Assembly: GCF_006352475.1 (NCBI RefSeq) | Contig: NZ_VCMZ01000001.1 | Location: forward strand, 3,596,001 to 3,660,000 | From: Acinetobacter pullicarnis | Lineage (GTDB): Bacteria > Pseudomonadota > Gammaproteobacteria > Pseudomonadales > Moraxellaceae | Direction: 5' to 3' | Length of the DNA: 64,000 nt | Shown: in pieces, positions 37,510 to 46,435 of the stretch | Numbering within the stretch: position 1 is the stretch's first letter | How the letters are laid out: each line of letters begins with the position of its first letter | Translations under genes and position numbers: made by a program | Notes under the pieces: model-generated | Databases searched by the model: none | What the model saw: only the letters and a program-made list of their open reading frames with translations | What the model was told of the DNA's origin: nothing

Positions 37510-37845
37510 ATGTTTGAGATATCGTTTTTACGTGAAATATTAATTTCTAGTGTTCATTTTCTTCAATTATTTTTAGAAATCATTTCCGTCATTTGTGTGG
37601 TCATCGGATTAGTTAAAACACTGATTATTCTTATTCAATTAAAATCTGGCCGAACTGCACGTTATTGCTTTGGTGACTGGCTCGCAACAGCATTAGAATT
37701 TCAATTGGCTGCCGACATTTTAATTACTACAGTCGATCCAGATTTGGATAGTTTGATTAAGCTGGCAATTATTGCTGTGATTCGAACCTTCTTAAATTAC
37801 TTCCTAAGCAAAGAGCTTGAACATAAGCCCGCTATTGAAAAATAA
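37510..37845 (+). CDS. DUF1622 family membrane protein
   Basis: About 111 residues from MFEISFLREILISSVHFLQL, with GAGG 8 bases before; an upstream TTG is less likely. Three hydrophobic segments (about residues 10-45, 60-80, 85-105) and the family segment RYCFGDWLATALEFQLAADI identify DUF1622, small inner-membrane proteins of unknown function. It lies just outside the right island end and is probably core. Confidence 0.85.
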   Translation: MFEISFLREILISSVHFLQLFLEIISVICVVIGLVKTLIILIQLKSGRTARYCFGDWLATALEFQLAADILITTVDPDLDSLIKLAIIAVIRTFLNYFLSKELEHKPAIEK

Positions 37846-37937
37846 ACGAAGCTTATGCACTAAAGCATTCTTTGATTGATCCCGTGCATTTATAAGACCT
37901 TAACATCTTATGATGCATCGGATCATTCATCAAAAAA

Positions 37938-38729
37938 CTATTTCACAACAGATGCACGATGACGATCACTCACTTGCCCAATGCCACTCTTCATCAGTTT
38001 TTGAAGTAAAGCATCACGACCATGCTCCATTGACCATTGCATTTCTTCATCGGTAATCACAATAGCCACCAAAAATTCCATTTTTCCATTTGGGAGCTGA
38101 ATACCCGTGGGCAATGGTTGTTGAGCTTTGGTAATTAGGACATTGATCTGATCTTCACTATTCTCACCGACCTGAATCGCTTCTACAGTTAAGCCATTAT
38201 ATTCTTCTACTCGATTCAAAATACCTGCATCGTTGCTAAGCTCTGCATTGGCAAACCACTGTAGAAACCAAAGTGGCCATTCTTCATTCTCTTTGGTAAT
38301 CAATAAGACCTCATAGCCATAACCTGCTGTCTCTGGAACGGTCATCTGCGGATTTTTATTTTCTAATGTTGCAGAGCTAGACGTTACTCGCCCTTGATCA
38401 TCATACTCAAGCTGTACATTGGTTGCCTTCATATTAGCTGGCATATCAACATTGCTTAGCCCAAAACTGGTATAAGCCCACAATCCCTTCGCTATTTTAT
38501 CCGCAGGGATCACATAGAACCCACCAGCAGGCCAGACCACAAATAATGACGGTGATTTCATAATATCAGCTGGCAGCGCCCCTATATGCTGCTCATAAAA
38601 AGCTGTTCGTGCATCATAAACCTGCTGCCATTGTTGCTCTTTATCTAACTGCGCAAAACTGATACTTGAAGCTGTTAGTGCCCCTATCCCTGGTATAAAT
38701 TTAATTAACTTTTTAAGTGTTTTAATCAT
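37938..38729 (-). CDS. Exported hypothetical protein
   Basis: A 263-residue protein with an N-terminal signal (IPGIGALTASSISFAQ, cleavage near residue 26). The mature part is rich in acidic and aromatic residues and contains SPSLFVVWPAGGFYVIPADK and a Trp-rich segment EEWPLWFLQWFANAELS. No recognised domain. It is on the same strand as, and 139 bases after, the Sel1-repeat gene; the two may be functionally linked, which is inference. Confidence 0.7.
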   Translation of the reverse strand: MIKTLKKLIKFIPGIGALTASSISFAQLDKEQQWQQVYDARTAFYEQHIGALPADIMKSPSLFVVWPAGGFYVIPADKIAKGLWAYTSFGLSNVDMPANMKATNVQLEYDDQGRVTSSSATLENKNPQMTVPETAGYGYEVLLITKENEEWPLWFLQWFANAELSNDAGILNRVEEYNGLTVEAIQVGENSEDQINVLITKAQQPLPTGIQLPNGKMEFLVAIVITDEEMQWSMEHGRDALLQKLMKSGIGQVSDRHRASVVK

Positions 38730-38868
38730 TATCTACTCTATTCGACACTAAATATAAAAAGAAATATCCAAGTAGAACCAAATTTACATGCATGATTCTA
38801 CCGATAAATACAATTCACTTGGATACTGAAAAAAATTAATCATAAAGATGAATTTAATATTTTAAAAT

Positions 38869-39759
38869 TTAAAGTGGGCATTCAACTGCAGTCATGACTT
38901 TCCCATTCACCATACGCTCAACCTGTTGACAATCACCTTGTTGCTGCAGACTTTCTCTGATGATTTGAATCGCAGCCGGTACGCCAGCATCGGCAGCTTG
39001 CTGAATGAGTTGCATCGCCTTCTCTTGATCTTGTTTAACGCCCTTCCCTTCATAATATGCAGCAGCAAGATTAAATTTGGCTTCTGGCATACCAAGATCA
39101 GCTGCCTTTTGTAGGAGCGCTACCGATTTTTGATCACTTTGCATCACACCATCACCACGGCTATAAAGTGTTGCAAGGTTTGCCATCGCTCTTGGATTGT
39201 TTTGCTTAATACTGCGCTCCAAGTATGCTACGGCTTGCTGATTATTCTGAGTAACAGCTTGGCCTTTATAATACATCCACCCCAAATTATTTAATGCCAA
39301 ACTATCATTTTGCTTCGCGGCTGCTTCCGTCCATTTCAAGGCAAGTGCATCATTTTGTGTCACCCATTGCCCTGCCAAATAATAACCGCCTAAAGTGGTT
39401 TGTGCTGTCACCTGTCCAGCCTCGGCTGCAGTGGTTAACCACTTCACACCTTCCTGTTCGTTTGGAGCAACGCCAGTCCCGCGAATCAGCATCATCCCAA
39501 CCATATACTGCGCATAGGGATTCCCTTGCAATGCCGCTTTTTTGCCATATTCAAATGCTTTAGCAAGGTCTTTTTCTACCCCATCGCCTTTGCCATACAT
39601 CATCAGCAACTGCATTTGTGCAGCCATATCCCCTTGATTCGCCTGATTAACAAGCTGTCTAGCTGCAACAGAGGTCGTATCTGCTTGCGCCATCGCTGCA
39701 ATCGAAAGTAATAGAGAAAAACTGAAAACCTGTAAACCATTTTTTATCTTGACGACCAT
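38869..39759 (-). CDS. Exported Sel1-repeat (SEL1-like TPR) protein
   Basis: About 296 residues. Start taken at the ATG with AGGA 9 bases upstream; two in-frame GTG codons precede it. A signal peptide (LLSIAAMAQA) is followed by about six Sel1-like repeats of 36 residues with the pattern A-x2-L-G-x2-Y-x2-G-x-G-V, for example AFEYGKKAALQGNPYAQYM and AVAYLERSIKQNNPRAMANL. Such proteins are periplasmic scaffolds for protein binding. The C-terminus has two Cys. The partner is unknown. Confidence 0.88.
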   Translation of the reverse strand: MVVKIKNGLQVFSFSLLLSIAAMAQADTTSVAARQLVNQANQGDMAAQMQLLMMYGKGDGVEKDLAKAFEYGKKAALQGNPYAQYMVGMMLIRGTGVAPNEQEGVKWLTTAAEAGQVTAQTTLGGYYLAGQWVTQNDALALKWTEAAAKQNDSLALNNLGWMYYKGQAVTQNNQQAVAYLERSIKQNNPRAMANLATLYSRGDGVMQSDQKSVALLQKAADLGMPEAKFNLAAAYYEGKGVKQDQEKAMQLIQQAADAGVPAAIQIIRESLQQQGDCQQVERMVNGKVMTAVECPL

Positions 39760-39765
39760 CACCAC

Positions 39766-40157
39766 ACTTCCTATTTTTAGAAAAATTTACATGCTAAACA
39801 AAATGATATCTCAATAACCTTTTTTTATAACAGGCTATAACTTAAATATTATCAGCAGCAAGCATTTTTAGACAATACTCGATTCAAACACAAGTCGGAT
39901 GGCATATATTTTGAATATTTTAAACAGCCATAGTGGATACAGACCGGATCTCTCTCATTTAAATTTGGGACTTGCTCAAAAAAAATAAACTGCTATAACT
40001 CAATGGAACAGTCCAAAACAACACATGGCCGACTGTCCAAAAAAGCAGCAACTTATCATATAGACGCAATGTTCAACATTTAAACTGAAAATGCGGTAAA
40101 CCTAAAAAACGAAGTACAAAGTAGTGATTACATAGAATCTGCTATTCGGGAGTGACA
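39766..40157. other. Gene-free 392-base stretch
   Basis: Intergenic region between the divergent Sel1-repeat gene and the 78-residue gene. It should contain both promoters. I see no hairpin or repeat that stands out. Confidence 0.4.
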
Positions 40158-40394
40158 ATGAATAACAGCATAAATTATGTCAAACAGCTCAAAAATGCTA
40201 AACGTGGCGGTTATACCCCAACCCTTGCAAAGGACATCAATAAACACAAAATTCAGAAAGTAACACGACTCATCGAAGAATGGAGAAGCTTGGCAAATGA
40301 ATTAAAACCTCAAATGCAAATTGATATGGCACTTACTTTAGAAGAATGCGCTCAAGCGCTAGACCAAATATTAAGAGGCAAAGAAAACAGATAA
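40158..40394 (+). CDS. Small hypothetical protein
   Basis: A 78-residue protein starting MNNSINYVKQLKNAKRGG; the start is set by GGGAG at 5-base spacing. Basic N-terminal half, helical amphipathic C-terminal half (EEWRSLANELKPQMQIDM). No membrane segment or known domain. It is a single gene, followed after about 95 bases by a perfect 11-bp hairpin (40488-40520) that lacks a T-run. Confidence 0.65.
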   Translation: MNNSINYVKQLKNAKRGGYTPTLAKDINKHKIQKVTRLIEEWRSLANELKPQMQIDMALTLEECAQALDQILRGKENR

Positions 40395-40674
40395 ATGTAC
40401 AAGACCTTGAAGCAGCGAATACGACCAATCTTATGGATCAAAGCCTATGATTATGCGTAATTAAGTAACATTATTCTCATTCATGCCAATATCGCCCATC
40501 TTTCACAGGTGGGCGATATTGTGACTACCACGATTAAAGACTTTTAAATAAACAAAAAACTCATTAAATCAATATATTGAGTTAGTAGTAGCAATATTTA
40601 AACTGACCTTACATCTATATTCTTTTATTTTCACTTGCAATCTGCAGTAAATTCTGTAGAATCTGCGCCACGTT

Positions 40675-40750
<76 letters not shown>

Positions 40751-40795
40751 AACAGATAAAATCATATAATTCAGTATTATGTTATATGATGAATT

Positions 40796-40829
40796 AAGCC
40801 CTAAATTATAATGATTTAGGGCTTTTTTT
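40796..40829 (+). terminator. Terminator after tRNA-Thr (bidirectional)
   Basis: An 11-bp stem AAGCCCTAAAT/ATTTAGGGCTT with seven T. It can also serve the methyltransferase gene that ends at 40837 on the other strand. Confidence 0.85.
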
Positions 40830-40836
40830 ATGGTGT

Positions 40837-41676
40837 TTACTTCAGGTACTGTGCACTCACTTGCACATAACGGATCAAGCCATCTTGATACAAATACCGA
40901 CAAAGCTTGGCCGTCATCTTGATTTTTAAATAATCAAACTGCAAGCATTGTGACAATTTCGGTGTGCCTAACTCTTGTGCATAGTTTGCAAAGCCATCCA
41001 ACACCGGCTTAGAGAGATCTTCAATACAAATTTGCGTCAGTTGATCTTGTTGTAATTGCTCAATCAATTGCGCCTGTGTCATCAAATCTTGAATATCAAC
41101 ATCTGCTGCTTTGAGTAAATATTTATAACGTTGCTGCTGAATAGCACTCAATTGCTGCCATGGCTGAGTTAAAAGCAAATAATGAAAACCTAATCGTGCG
41201 CCATTGCGCATGACCGATGTCACGGCACTTAAAAAAGGAGTTAACGGACTATGATAGGCGGCATCAATGCACATGATCACATCGAAGTTTTGTTTAAACT
41301 GCATCTGTGCCAGTTCAAGAAAGGATTGTGTATATAACACAGGACATGGGTGGAGGAATTGTTGTATCTGTTCAATACAACTTTGCTGCAACTCAACACC
41401 AGTCAGTTGCTGAATGGCGTAGTGCTGTTGCCAATAGGCCAAACTCGCACCTTGGCCACAGCCTAAGTCGAGCAGTACATCCGAAGCGTTGAGTTGAACA
41501 GCTTGAGCAAGTCGCTCAGCCAATTGCTGGCATGCTTGCGCATAATTCACCGTCTCTACATCCCAATAACCCAAATTACTCCAGGCCAATTGTGTTTGGT
41601 CACCGAGATAATTTGAGTTAATGGCATATTTATGCGTTGGTTTCCATTGAGATAATGGCTTCCACCAGCGTTGCAT
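40837..41676 (-). CDS. Class I SAM-dependent methyltransferase
   Basis: A 279-residue protein with the SAM motif VLLDLGCGQGASLAYWQQH near residue 68 and DVIMCIDAAYHS near residue 128 (post-motif II). It resembles fatty-acid and small-molecule methyltransferases of the cyclopropane-synthase type superfamily. It follows the FAD oxidoreductase gene by only 6 bases, so the two probably act in one pathway, possibly lipid modification. The substrate is inference only. Confidence 0.82.
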   Translation of the reverse strand: MQRWWKPLSQWKPTHKYAINSNYLGDQTQLAWSNLGYWDVETVNYAQACQQLAERLAQAVQLNASDVLLDLGCGQGASLAYWQQHYAIQQLTGVELQQSCIEQIQQFLHPCPVLYTQSFLELAQMQFKQNFDVIMCIDAAYHSPLTPFLSAVTSVMRNGARLGFHYLLLTQPWQQLSAIQQQRYKYLLKAADVDIQDLMTQAQLIEQLQQDQLTQICIEDLSKPVLDGFANYAQELGTPKLSQCLQFDYLKIKMTAKLCRYLYQDGLIRYVQVSAQYLK

Positions 41677-41682
41677 TTTTAA

Positions 41683-42981
41683 TTAATAACCAAGCTCTGG
41701 TGCAACTTCAACTTTCGGTTTTAAACCGACAAAATCTAGCGGTGCACCAAAGATTTCAGCGATATGCATTGCGGAAGTTACAGCTGATTCTAAAATTGGC
41801 AAACCGTCACAAGACCATGAACCACAATAGAAGATTTTACGATCCAGACTGCGATGACGTTCTTGTAATGCTTTATTCAATGCTACTGTTTTAGAGTCAA
41901 CCACAGCGCGGTTTAAAGTGACTGTAGAGATAATCTTTTTAGGATCAATATCGGTCACTGGTCGCCAGGTTTGAAATACTGGTGTCTTACCAACCAAACT
42001 CGGCTCAATTGAGTTTAACCAAACCGTAAACTGTTGACGGGTAAATTGACGATCCATCATATAGCTTAGCACTGCCCAATCTTTACGCTGGGGTGGCATC
42101 ACAGAGGGATCGGTATGAATCACTAAATCACCTTGCTCAAAACGGAATTGTTTAAGCAAGGCAATATCATCTGCAAACTGAATTGGATCCAAGAATTCAT
42201 CAATCTTGTTAGTCGGTGTTGCAACGACAACCCGATCAAAGTAATCATTTTCCCCAGTTTCATTCATCACCAAGATTTGATCATCTTTTTCAGTGATCTG
42301 GGTAATGGCTGAACCGCTACGGATTTCAATTCCTTGAATTAACTTATCCACGAGCGCAGGTGTTCCACCTTGTAGACGCAATAAAGCATCACCATCCGTT
42401 AGCTGTCTTAAAAAAATCAACAATGGCTTGGCAGGCCATTCACCAATCGTTTTAGGGTTACAGGTGCAAATTGTATAAAGTACGGGCATCACCGCACCAT
42501 GCCAAAAAACCTCTTCGATATGGTGCTGATTCATAAATTCAGCCAAGGTAATATCTTGATTTTTTGATTTAAAAAACTGATGAATTGCAGTTTTAAGTTG
42601 CAACATACCTTTGACTAAGCGCCAGCCATACTGCTTGATTCCTTTACGATTATTAATAATTGGAAAGTTACCAATACGGCTACGTGTTGTGGTTAGCCAT
42701 GTTTCTGTCTTATTTTCAAATAACCAACTGCACGCCATATAGGTACGTACAGGAAAAGTGGGAATCCCCAAATATGCCGCGAGGCTCAGTGTGTTTTTCC
42801 ATAAATGTGGATTCATCACGCGTAGGGGAGCATCAATCAACCCATCTTCAAATATAACGGTATGGCTATCCATACCACGCCCTGCGAGCGCTTCGAAGAT
42901 CGTAATATCATGCCCTGCATCTTTTAGAATTCTTGCGGTTGCCAGTCCGGCCATCCCACTACCAATCACTGCTATCTTCAC
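41683..42981 (-). CDS. FAD/NAD(P)-dependent oxidoreductase (amine-oxidase-like)
   Basis: A 432-residue flavoprotein. The N-terminal dinucleotide-binding loop is AVIGSGMAGLATARIL (residues 4-19) with the ribose-binding FEA at about residue 34. A C-terminal FAD motif contains IFYCGSWSCDGLPILESAV near 388. Relatives of this family often accompany lipid-modifying methyltransferase genes. Operon with the methyltransferase at 40837-41676. Confidence 0.8.
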   Translation of the reverse strand: MKIAVIGSGMAGLATARILKDAGHDITIFEALAGRGMDSHTVIFEDGLIDAPLRVMNPHLWKNTLSLAAYLGIPTFPVRTYMACSWLFENKTETWLTTTRSRIGNFPIINNRKGIKQYGWRLVKGMLQLKTAIHQFFKSKNQDITLAEFMNQHHIEEVFWHGAVMPVLYTICTCNPKTIGEWPAKPLLIFLRQLTDGDALLRLQGGTPALVDKLIQGIEIRSGSAITQITEKDDQILVMNETGENDYFDRVVVATPTNKIDEFLDPIQFADDIALLKQFRFEQGDLVIHTDPSVMPPQRKDWAVLSYMMDRQFTRQQFTVWLNSIEPSLVGKTPVFQTWRPVTDIDPKKIISTVTLNRAVVDSKTVALNKALQERHRSLDRKIFYCGSWSCDGLPILESAVTSAMHIAEIFGAPLDFVGLKPKVEVAPELGY

Positions 42982-43436
42982 AGTTGTTATCCATGCGTTG
43001 ACGATAAGATTTATTATGAATCAAGATTTCAAGAAACCCCTTATTAAAAAGTTCCAGTTTTCCTTTTATTTTCAGATCATGGTTTCATCAATCTCATTTG
43101 AATTGTAATTTTATTGATTAGTCGCTTAATCAAATAAACCTATATTAAATCAAATATATTTTAGCTTTTTAGCAAAATAAGCTTTTAAAAAAGTAAGATA
43201 ATTGGACTTTTTATTTAAATAGAGGTTTACAAACGAGTAATATTTGATTAATATTAAGCCACAAAAATGATAAAAACATCACAAAAAGGATAATAAAAGA
43301 TAATAAAAGCATTAAAAAAATGAGTTAAAAATAAAACTACAGCGCAAAGGGCTTCTATGATTTCACATATAGAAGCCCTTTTATTTTTGCAGAGAGATGA
43401 TGCATATTTAGACTTATTTTTCGGGATTAACCACGC
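42982..43436. other. Gene-free 455-base stretch
   Basis: AT-rich region upstream of the oxidoreductase gene, with runs of AAAAAGATAATAAAAG. Apart from the pirin terminator at its right edge nothing supports a gene. Confidence 0.4.
43346..43384 (-). terminator. Terminator of the pirin gene
   Basis: Stem AAAGGGCTTCTAT/ATAGAAGCCCTTT with flanking A and T runs on both sides; it can work in both directions. It lies 50 bases past the pirin stop codon. Confidence 0.8.
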
Positions 43437-44312
43437 CTAAATTTCTGCTTTAATCTGACCAAATTTACCGTTATTAAAATCATTAAATGCCTCAATAATT
43501 TCTTCCTGAGTATTCATGACAAACGGTCCATAGCCTTCAATTGGCTCATTCAACGGTTGGCCAGTCAATATCAAAAACTGAGCATCACTTAAAGCTTCGA
43601 TATGAATATGTGGATCCGCATCGTTGGCAAATAATACAACCGAATGATCGACAATCTCGTTGGTTATATTCACGTTTACCCGACCATCTAAAACCACCAA
43701 TAAACTATTATGACCTACAGGAACATAAAAATCCTGAACCTGCTCAGATTTGAGTGACACATCCCAAACATTAACTGGACTATAGGTCATTGCTGGGCCT
43801 TGCTGATCTGCAAATCTACCGGCGATAACACGCAATTGACTCCCAAACGCATCTAAGCTTATTTGTGGAAATGTCGCAGCTTCTATGGCTTGATATTTAG
43901 GTGCCGTCATTTTATCTGCAGTTGGTAAATTAACCCAGAGCTGTACCATTTCAAATAAACCACCCGTTTTAGCAAAGTCCTCTGAATGGAACTCTTGATG
44001 AACTAAACCCGCACCCGCTGTCATCCACTGTACATCACCTGTTTTGATTGTACCGCCACCACCGTGCGAGTCTTTATGCGTCACTTCACCTTTGTAGGCC
44101 AGCGTAACTGTTTCAAAACCACGATGGGGATGTGATCCAACACCACGTTGTGCCAGTGTTGGATCAAAATGATAAGGCGCAGCATAATCTAGCAATAAGA
44201 AAGGACTGATTGCTTGCCCTAGACGATCATATGAGAATAAAGTTCTGACTGGAAAACCATCACCGACCCAATGTTGTTGTTCGTTATGATAAACACCTGT
44301 TAGTTTTTTCAT
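43437..44312 (-). CDS. Pirin family protein
   Basis: A 291-residue bicupin. Metal ligands are seen in SHPHRGFETVTLAYKGEVTH (near residue 55) and HQEFHSEDF (near 108), the conserved pirin His set. The second cupin is less conserved. Bacterial pirins bind iron and some act as quercetin dioxygenases; the exact role here is unknown. Single gene. Confidence 0.92.
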   Translation of the reverse strand: MKKLTGVYHNEQQHWVGDGFPVRTLFSYDRLGQAISPFLLLDYAAPYHFDPTLAQRGVGSHPHRGFETVTLAYKGEVTHKDSHGGGGTIKTGDVQWMTAGAGLVHQEFHSEDFAKTGGLFEMVQLWVNLPTADKMTAPKYQAIEAATFPQISLDAFGSQLRVIAGRFADQQGPAMTYSPVNVWDVSLKSEQVQDFYVPVGHNSLLVVLDGRVNVNITNEIVDHSVVLFANDADPHIHIEALSDAQFLILTGQPLNEPIEGYGPFVMNTQEEIIEAFNDFNNGKFGQIKAEI

Positions 44313-45360
44313 GCCTAGACTCCGATCACTAGGATATAATATGCAGGCATTTTAGGCATTTAAAAGTACTAAGCCCATGGGTAAACTGATATGCAATTTC
44401 CCACATATAGAACAATTAAAACTAATTCATTAAAATATATGAACTTATTTTACTAATCATTATTATCTTATAAATATGATTATGTTTATTATTGTTGAAG
44501 CCTTGTTTTAAGCCACGCGACTAATATTATAAGCGTGCAATTAGATACTGTTTAACCGATAAGAAAATTCCATGTGATTTCTACAAAAAAAATGAGAATA
44601 AACTAAGTTTGGTTTTCAAATTATATTGAAGCCACCCGATCCATATTATCTAATAATTTCAATATAATACAGAAGTCCCATAATACGCATTGCCTAATGA
44701 TCAGCTCACAACGCTTAAATGATCATACAATTACACAAGTAAATGAGTTAAAGAGCGATCTAAGCATTTGTAGAAATACTGAGATGACTTGAGGCTAAAT
44801 CAGAAAATTTATTCAGCCTCATCATTCCATCCTTAAGATCACCTTGTTAATCAAATGCTTAACTGCGTTGGTTTTACAGTAATTACACCCCTTTTATGCA
44901 CAGTTGATAAGTCTAAAGTTATCCACAGTTCCACTATATTTTATGAGGTGTGCCTTTCCCCTTCACTTGCTCAACCCTAAAATCACAGCCTAAATAACAC
45001 TGTACGTTGCTAAAAATAAATTATTTTTTAATCACTTTTCATTCTTCCTAAGTATATTTTCATTGCTTGGTTTTGGAAGAATTTGCCACTATCGATTAAA
45101 TACAATCCAATACCACAGCTTATTTGCTTAAGCCGCCATACACACCTTTCACTTCATTGATTTGAAAGTACTTTTATATATTCCCAATAATGAGTGACAG
45201 CTTATCCACTCCGTTTTATTCATATGAACTGCTTTAAGATGCGGCTTAATTCATCAGCAACCAAGGCAGAATAGTTGAGTACATTATTATTTTTTCGATC
45301 ATATTTTCATTTATAATCTAGAAAGACAATCACCATGTGTTAATTTTTCAACAATTTAGT
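44313..45360. other. 1.05-kb intergenic region with DnaA-box matches
   Basis: No credible ORF. It contains TTATGCACA (44894-44902) and TTATCCACA (44919-44927), both matching the DnaA-box consensus TTATNCACA, 25 bases apart. A near match TTATCCACT lies close to 45190. No origin-type AT-rich 13-mers or replication genes accompany them. Confidence 0.45.
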
Positions 45361-45390
45361 TTGACAAACGATAATAATTATCAATAATAA
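45361..45390 (+). promoter_or_regulatory. Promoter with overlapping Fur box, upstream of bfd
   Basis: TTGACA (45361-45366) and TAATAA (45385-45390) with 18-base spacing. GATAATAATTATCAATAAT (45370-45388) matches 14 of 19 positions of the Fur consensus and covers the spacer and -10. This predicts iron repression of bfd. Confidence 0.7.
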
Positions 45391-45421
45391 CAAGTATCCC
45401 ATTTGAGTGGTGGTTAGTTAA

Positions 45422-45616
45422 ATGTACGTTTGTTTATGTCGTGGTATTACAGATCAAGATATTCAGGAAGCTGTTGCAAATGGCGCTGAGAGTTATCGCG
45501 AAATCCGTGATTTACTCGATTTAGGCACATGTTGTGGCCGTTGTGTGCCTGAAGCACGTAGTATTATCAATAGTGAACTTGCAGAATTGGCTGCTCGACT
45601 TTCAGTTGCCGCCTGA
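45422..45616 (+). CDS. bfd: Bacterioferritin-associated ferredoxin
   Basis: A 64-residue protein with the [2Fe-2S] ligands in MYVCLCRGITDQDI and TCCGRC. Bfd reduces the haem of bacterioferritin so that stored iron is released. Its promoter is overlapped by a Fur box, fitting expression under iron starvation. It lies 263 bases before bfr on the same strand. Confidence 0.95.
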   Translation: MYVCLCRGITDQDIQEAVANGAESYREIRDLLDLGTCCGRCVPEARSIINSELAELAARLSVAA

Positions 45617-45879
45617 AAATATTTAACAAGTTTAGTTGATTATTCAAACACTCATTATTATAAATAAATAGCTGAAGCTTGCTCATTACTTACTCAAAAA
45701 ATCAATCCCGCTATGTTATCGCCGTATAAATTCCTCATTTCCTTCAAACTCAATGGCTTTTGATTTCGATTTTCATTTGCCGTTCAATAAACCACTCGCT
45801 CATAACGCCCAACTTGGTTAGTATGGCTGCATCTTGCCTTAAATTGTTAAGGCTAAAATCGGTTTACGGAGCTGCACCC

Positions 45880-46344
45880 ATGAAAGGCAATCGTGATGTT
45901 ATTAATCAATTAAATCAGGTGCTCTACCACCACCTCACTGCGATTAACCAATATTTCCTACATTCTCGTATGTTTAATGATTGGGGCATTGAGCAACTCG
46001 GTAGTGCTGAATACAAAGAATCTATTCGTCAAATGAAACATGCAGATAAGATTATTGCACGGGTGCTGTTTTTAGAAGGTCTACCCAATCTGCAACATCT
46101 TGGCAAACTCTACATTGGCCAACATACCGCTGAAGTTTTAAATTGTGATGTGCGTAAAGTAAAAGAAAATATTGAAGCACTGCAAATCACGGTGAAACTC
46201 GCAGAAGAAAAGCTCGACTATGTAACTCGTGATTTGGTACAAGAAATTCTAGAAAAAGAAGAAGAATACTGGGATTGGCTCACCACCCAACTCGATCTAA
46301 CCGCTGCAGTCGGCATTGAAAACTATATTCAAAGCCAAATCTAA
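45880..46344 (+). CDS. bfr: Bacterioferritin with degenerate ferroxidase centre
   Basis: A 154-residue protein from MKGNRDVINQLNQVL, which aligns without gaps to E. coli Bfr at the start; an upstream ATG is less likely. The haem-ligand Met52 is kept (QMKHAD). Of the six ferroxidase ligands of E. coli Bfr, only His54 and Glu127 remain; Glu18 is His, Glu51 is Gln, Glu94 is Val and His130 is Tyr. It probably is the haem-binding, non-oxidising subunit of a mixed bacterioferritin shell, with the catalytic subunit encoded elsewhere. Confidence 0.9.
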   Translation: MKGNRDVINQLNQVLYHHLTAINQYFLHSRMFNDWGIEQLGSAEYKESIRQMKHADKIIARVLFLEGLPNLQHLGKLYIGQHTAEVLNCDVRKVKENIEALQITVKLAEEKLDYVTRDLVQEILEKEEEYWDWLTTQLDLTAAVGIENYIQSQI

Positions 46345-46371
46345 GCTACAAATGCTGTAGTGTGATGCAAT

Positions 46372-46415
46372 AAAAAAATCCCGTACGTTATTTATAACCT
46401 ACGGGATTTTTTTAT
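46372..46415. terminator. Bidirectional terminator between bfr and tfpO
   Basis: Stem AATCCCGTA/TACGGGATT extended by GTTA/TAAC inside, with A7 on the left and T7 on the right. It serves the converging bfr and O-oligosaccharyltransferase genes. Confidence 0.88.
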
Positions 46416-46435
46416 TGCATTCCTTCATACAGAAA

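Noticed and set aside
40488..40520. Terminator of the 78-residue gene
   Set aside because: A perfect 11-bp stem but no T-run on either strand; recorded as a hairpin of unknown role rather than a terminator.
44894..44927. Chromosomal or plasmid replication origin
   Set aside because: Two DnaA-box matches only; no dnaA, rep gene, iterons or AT-rich unwinding region nearby.
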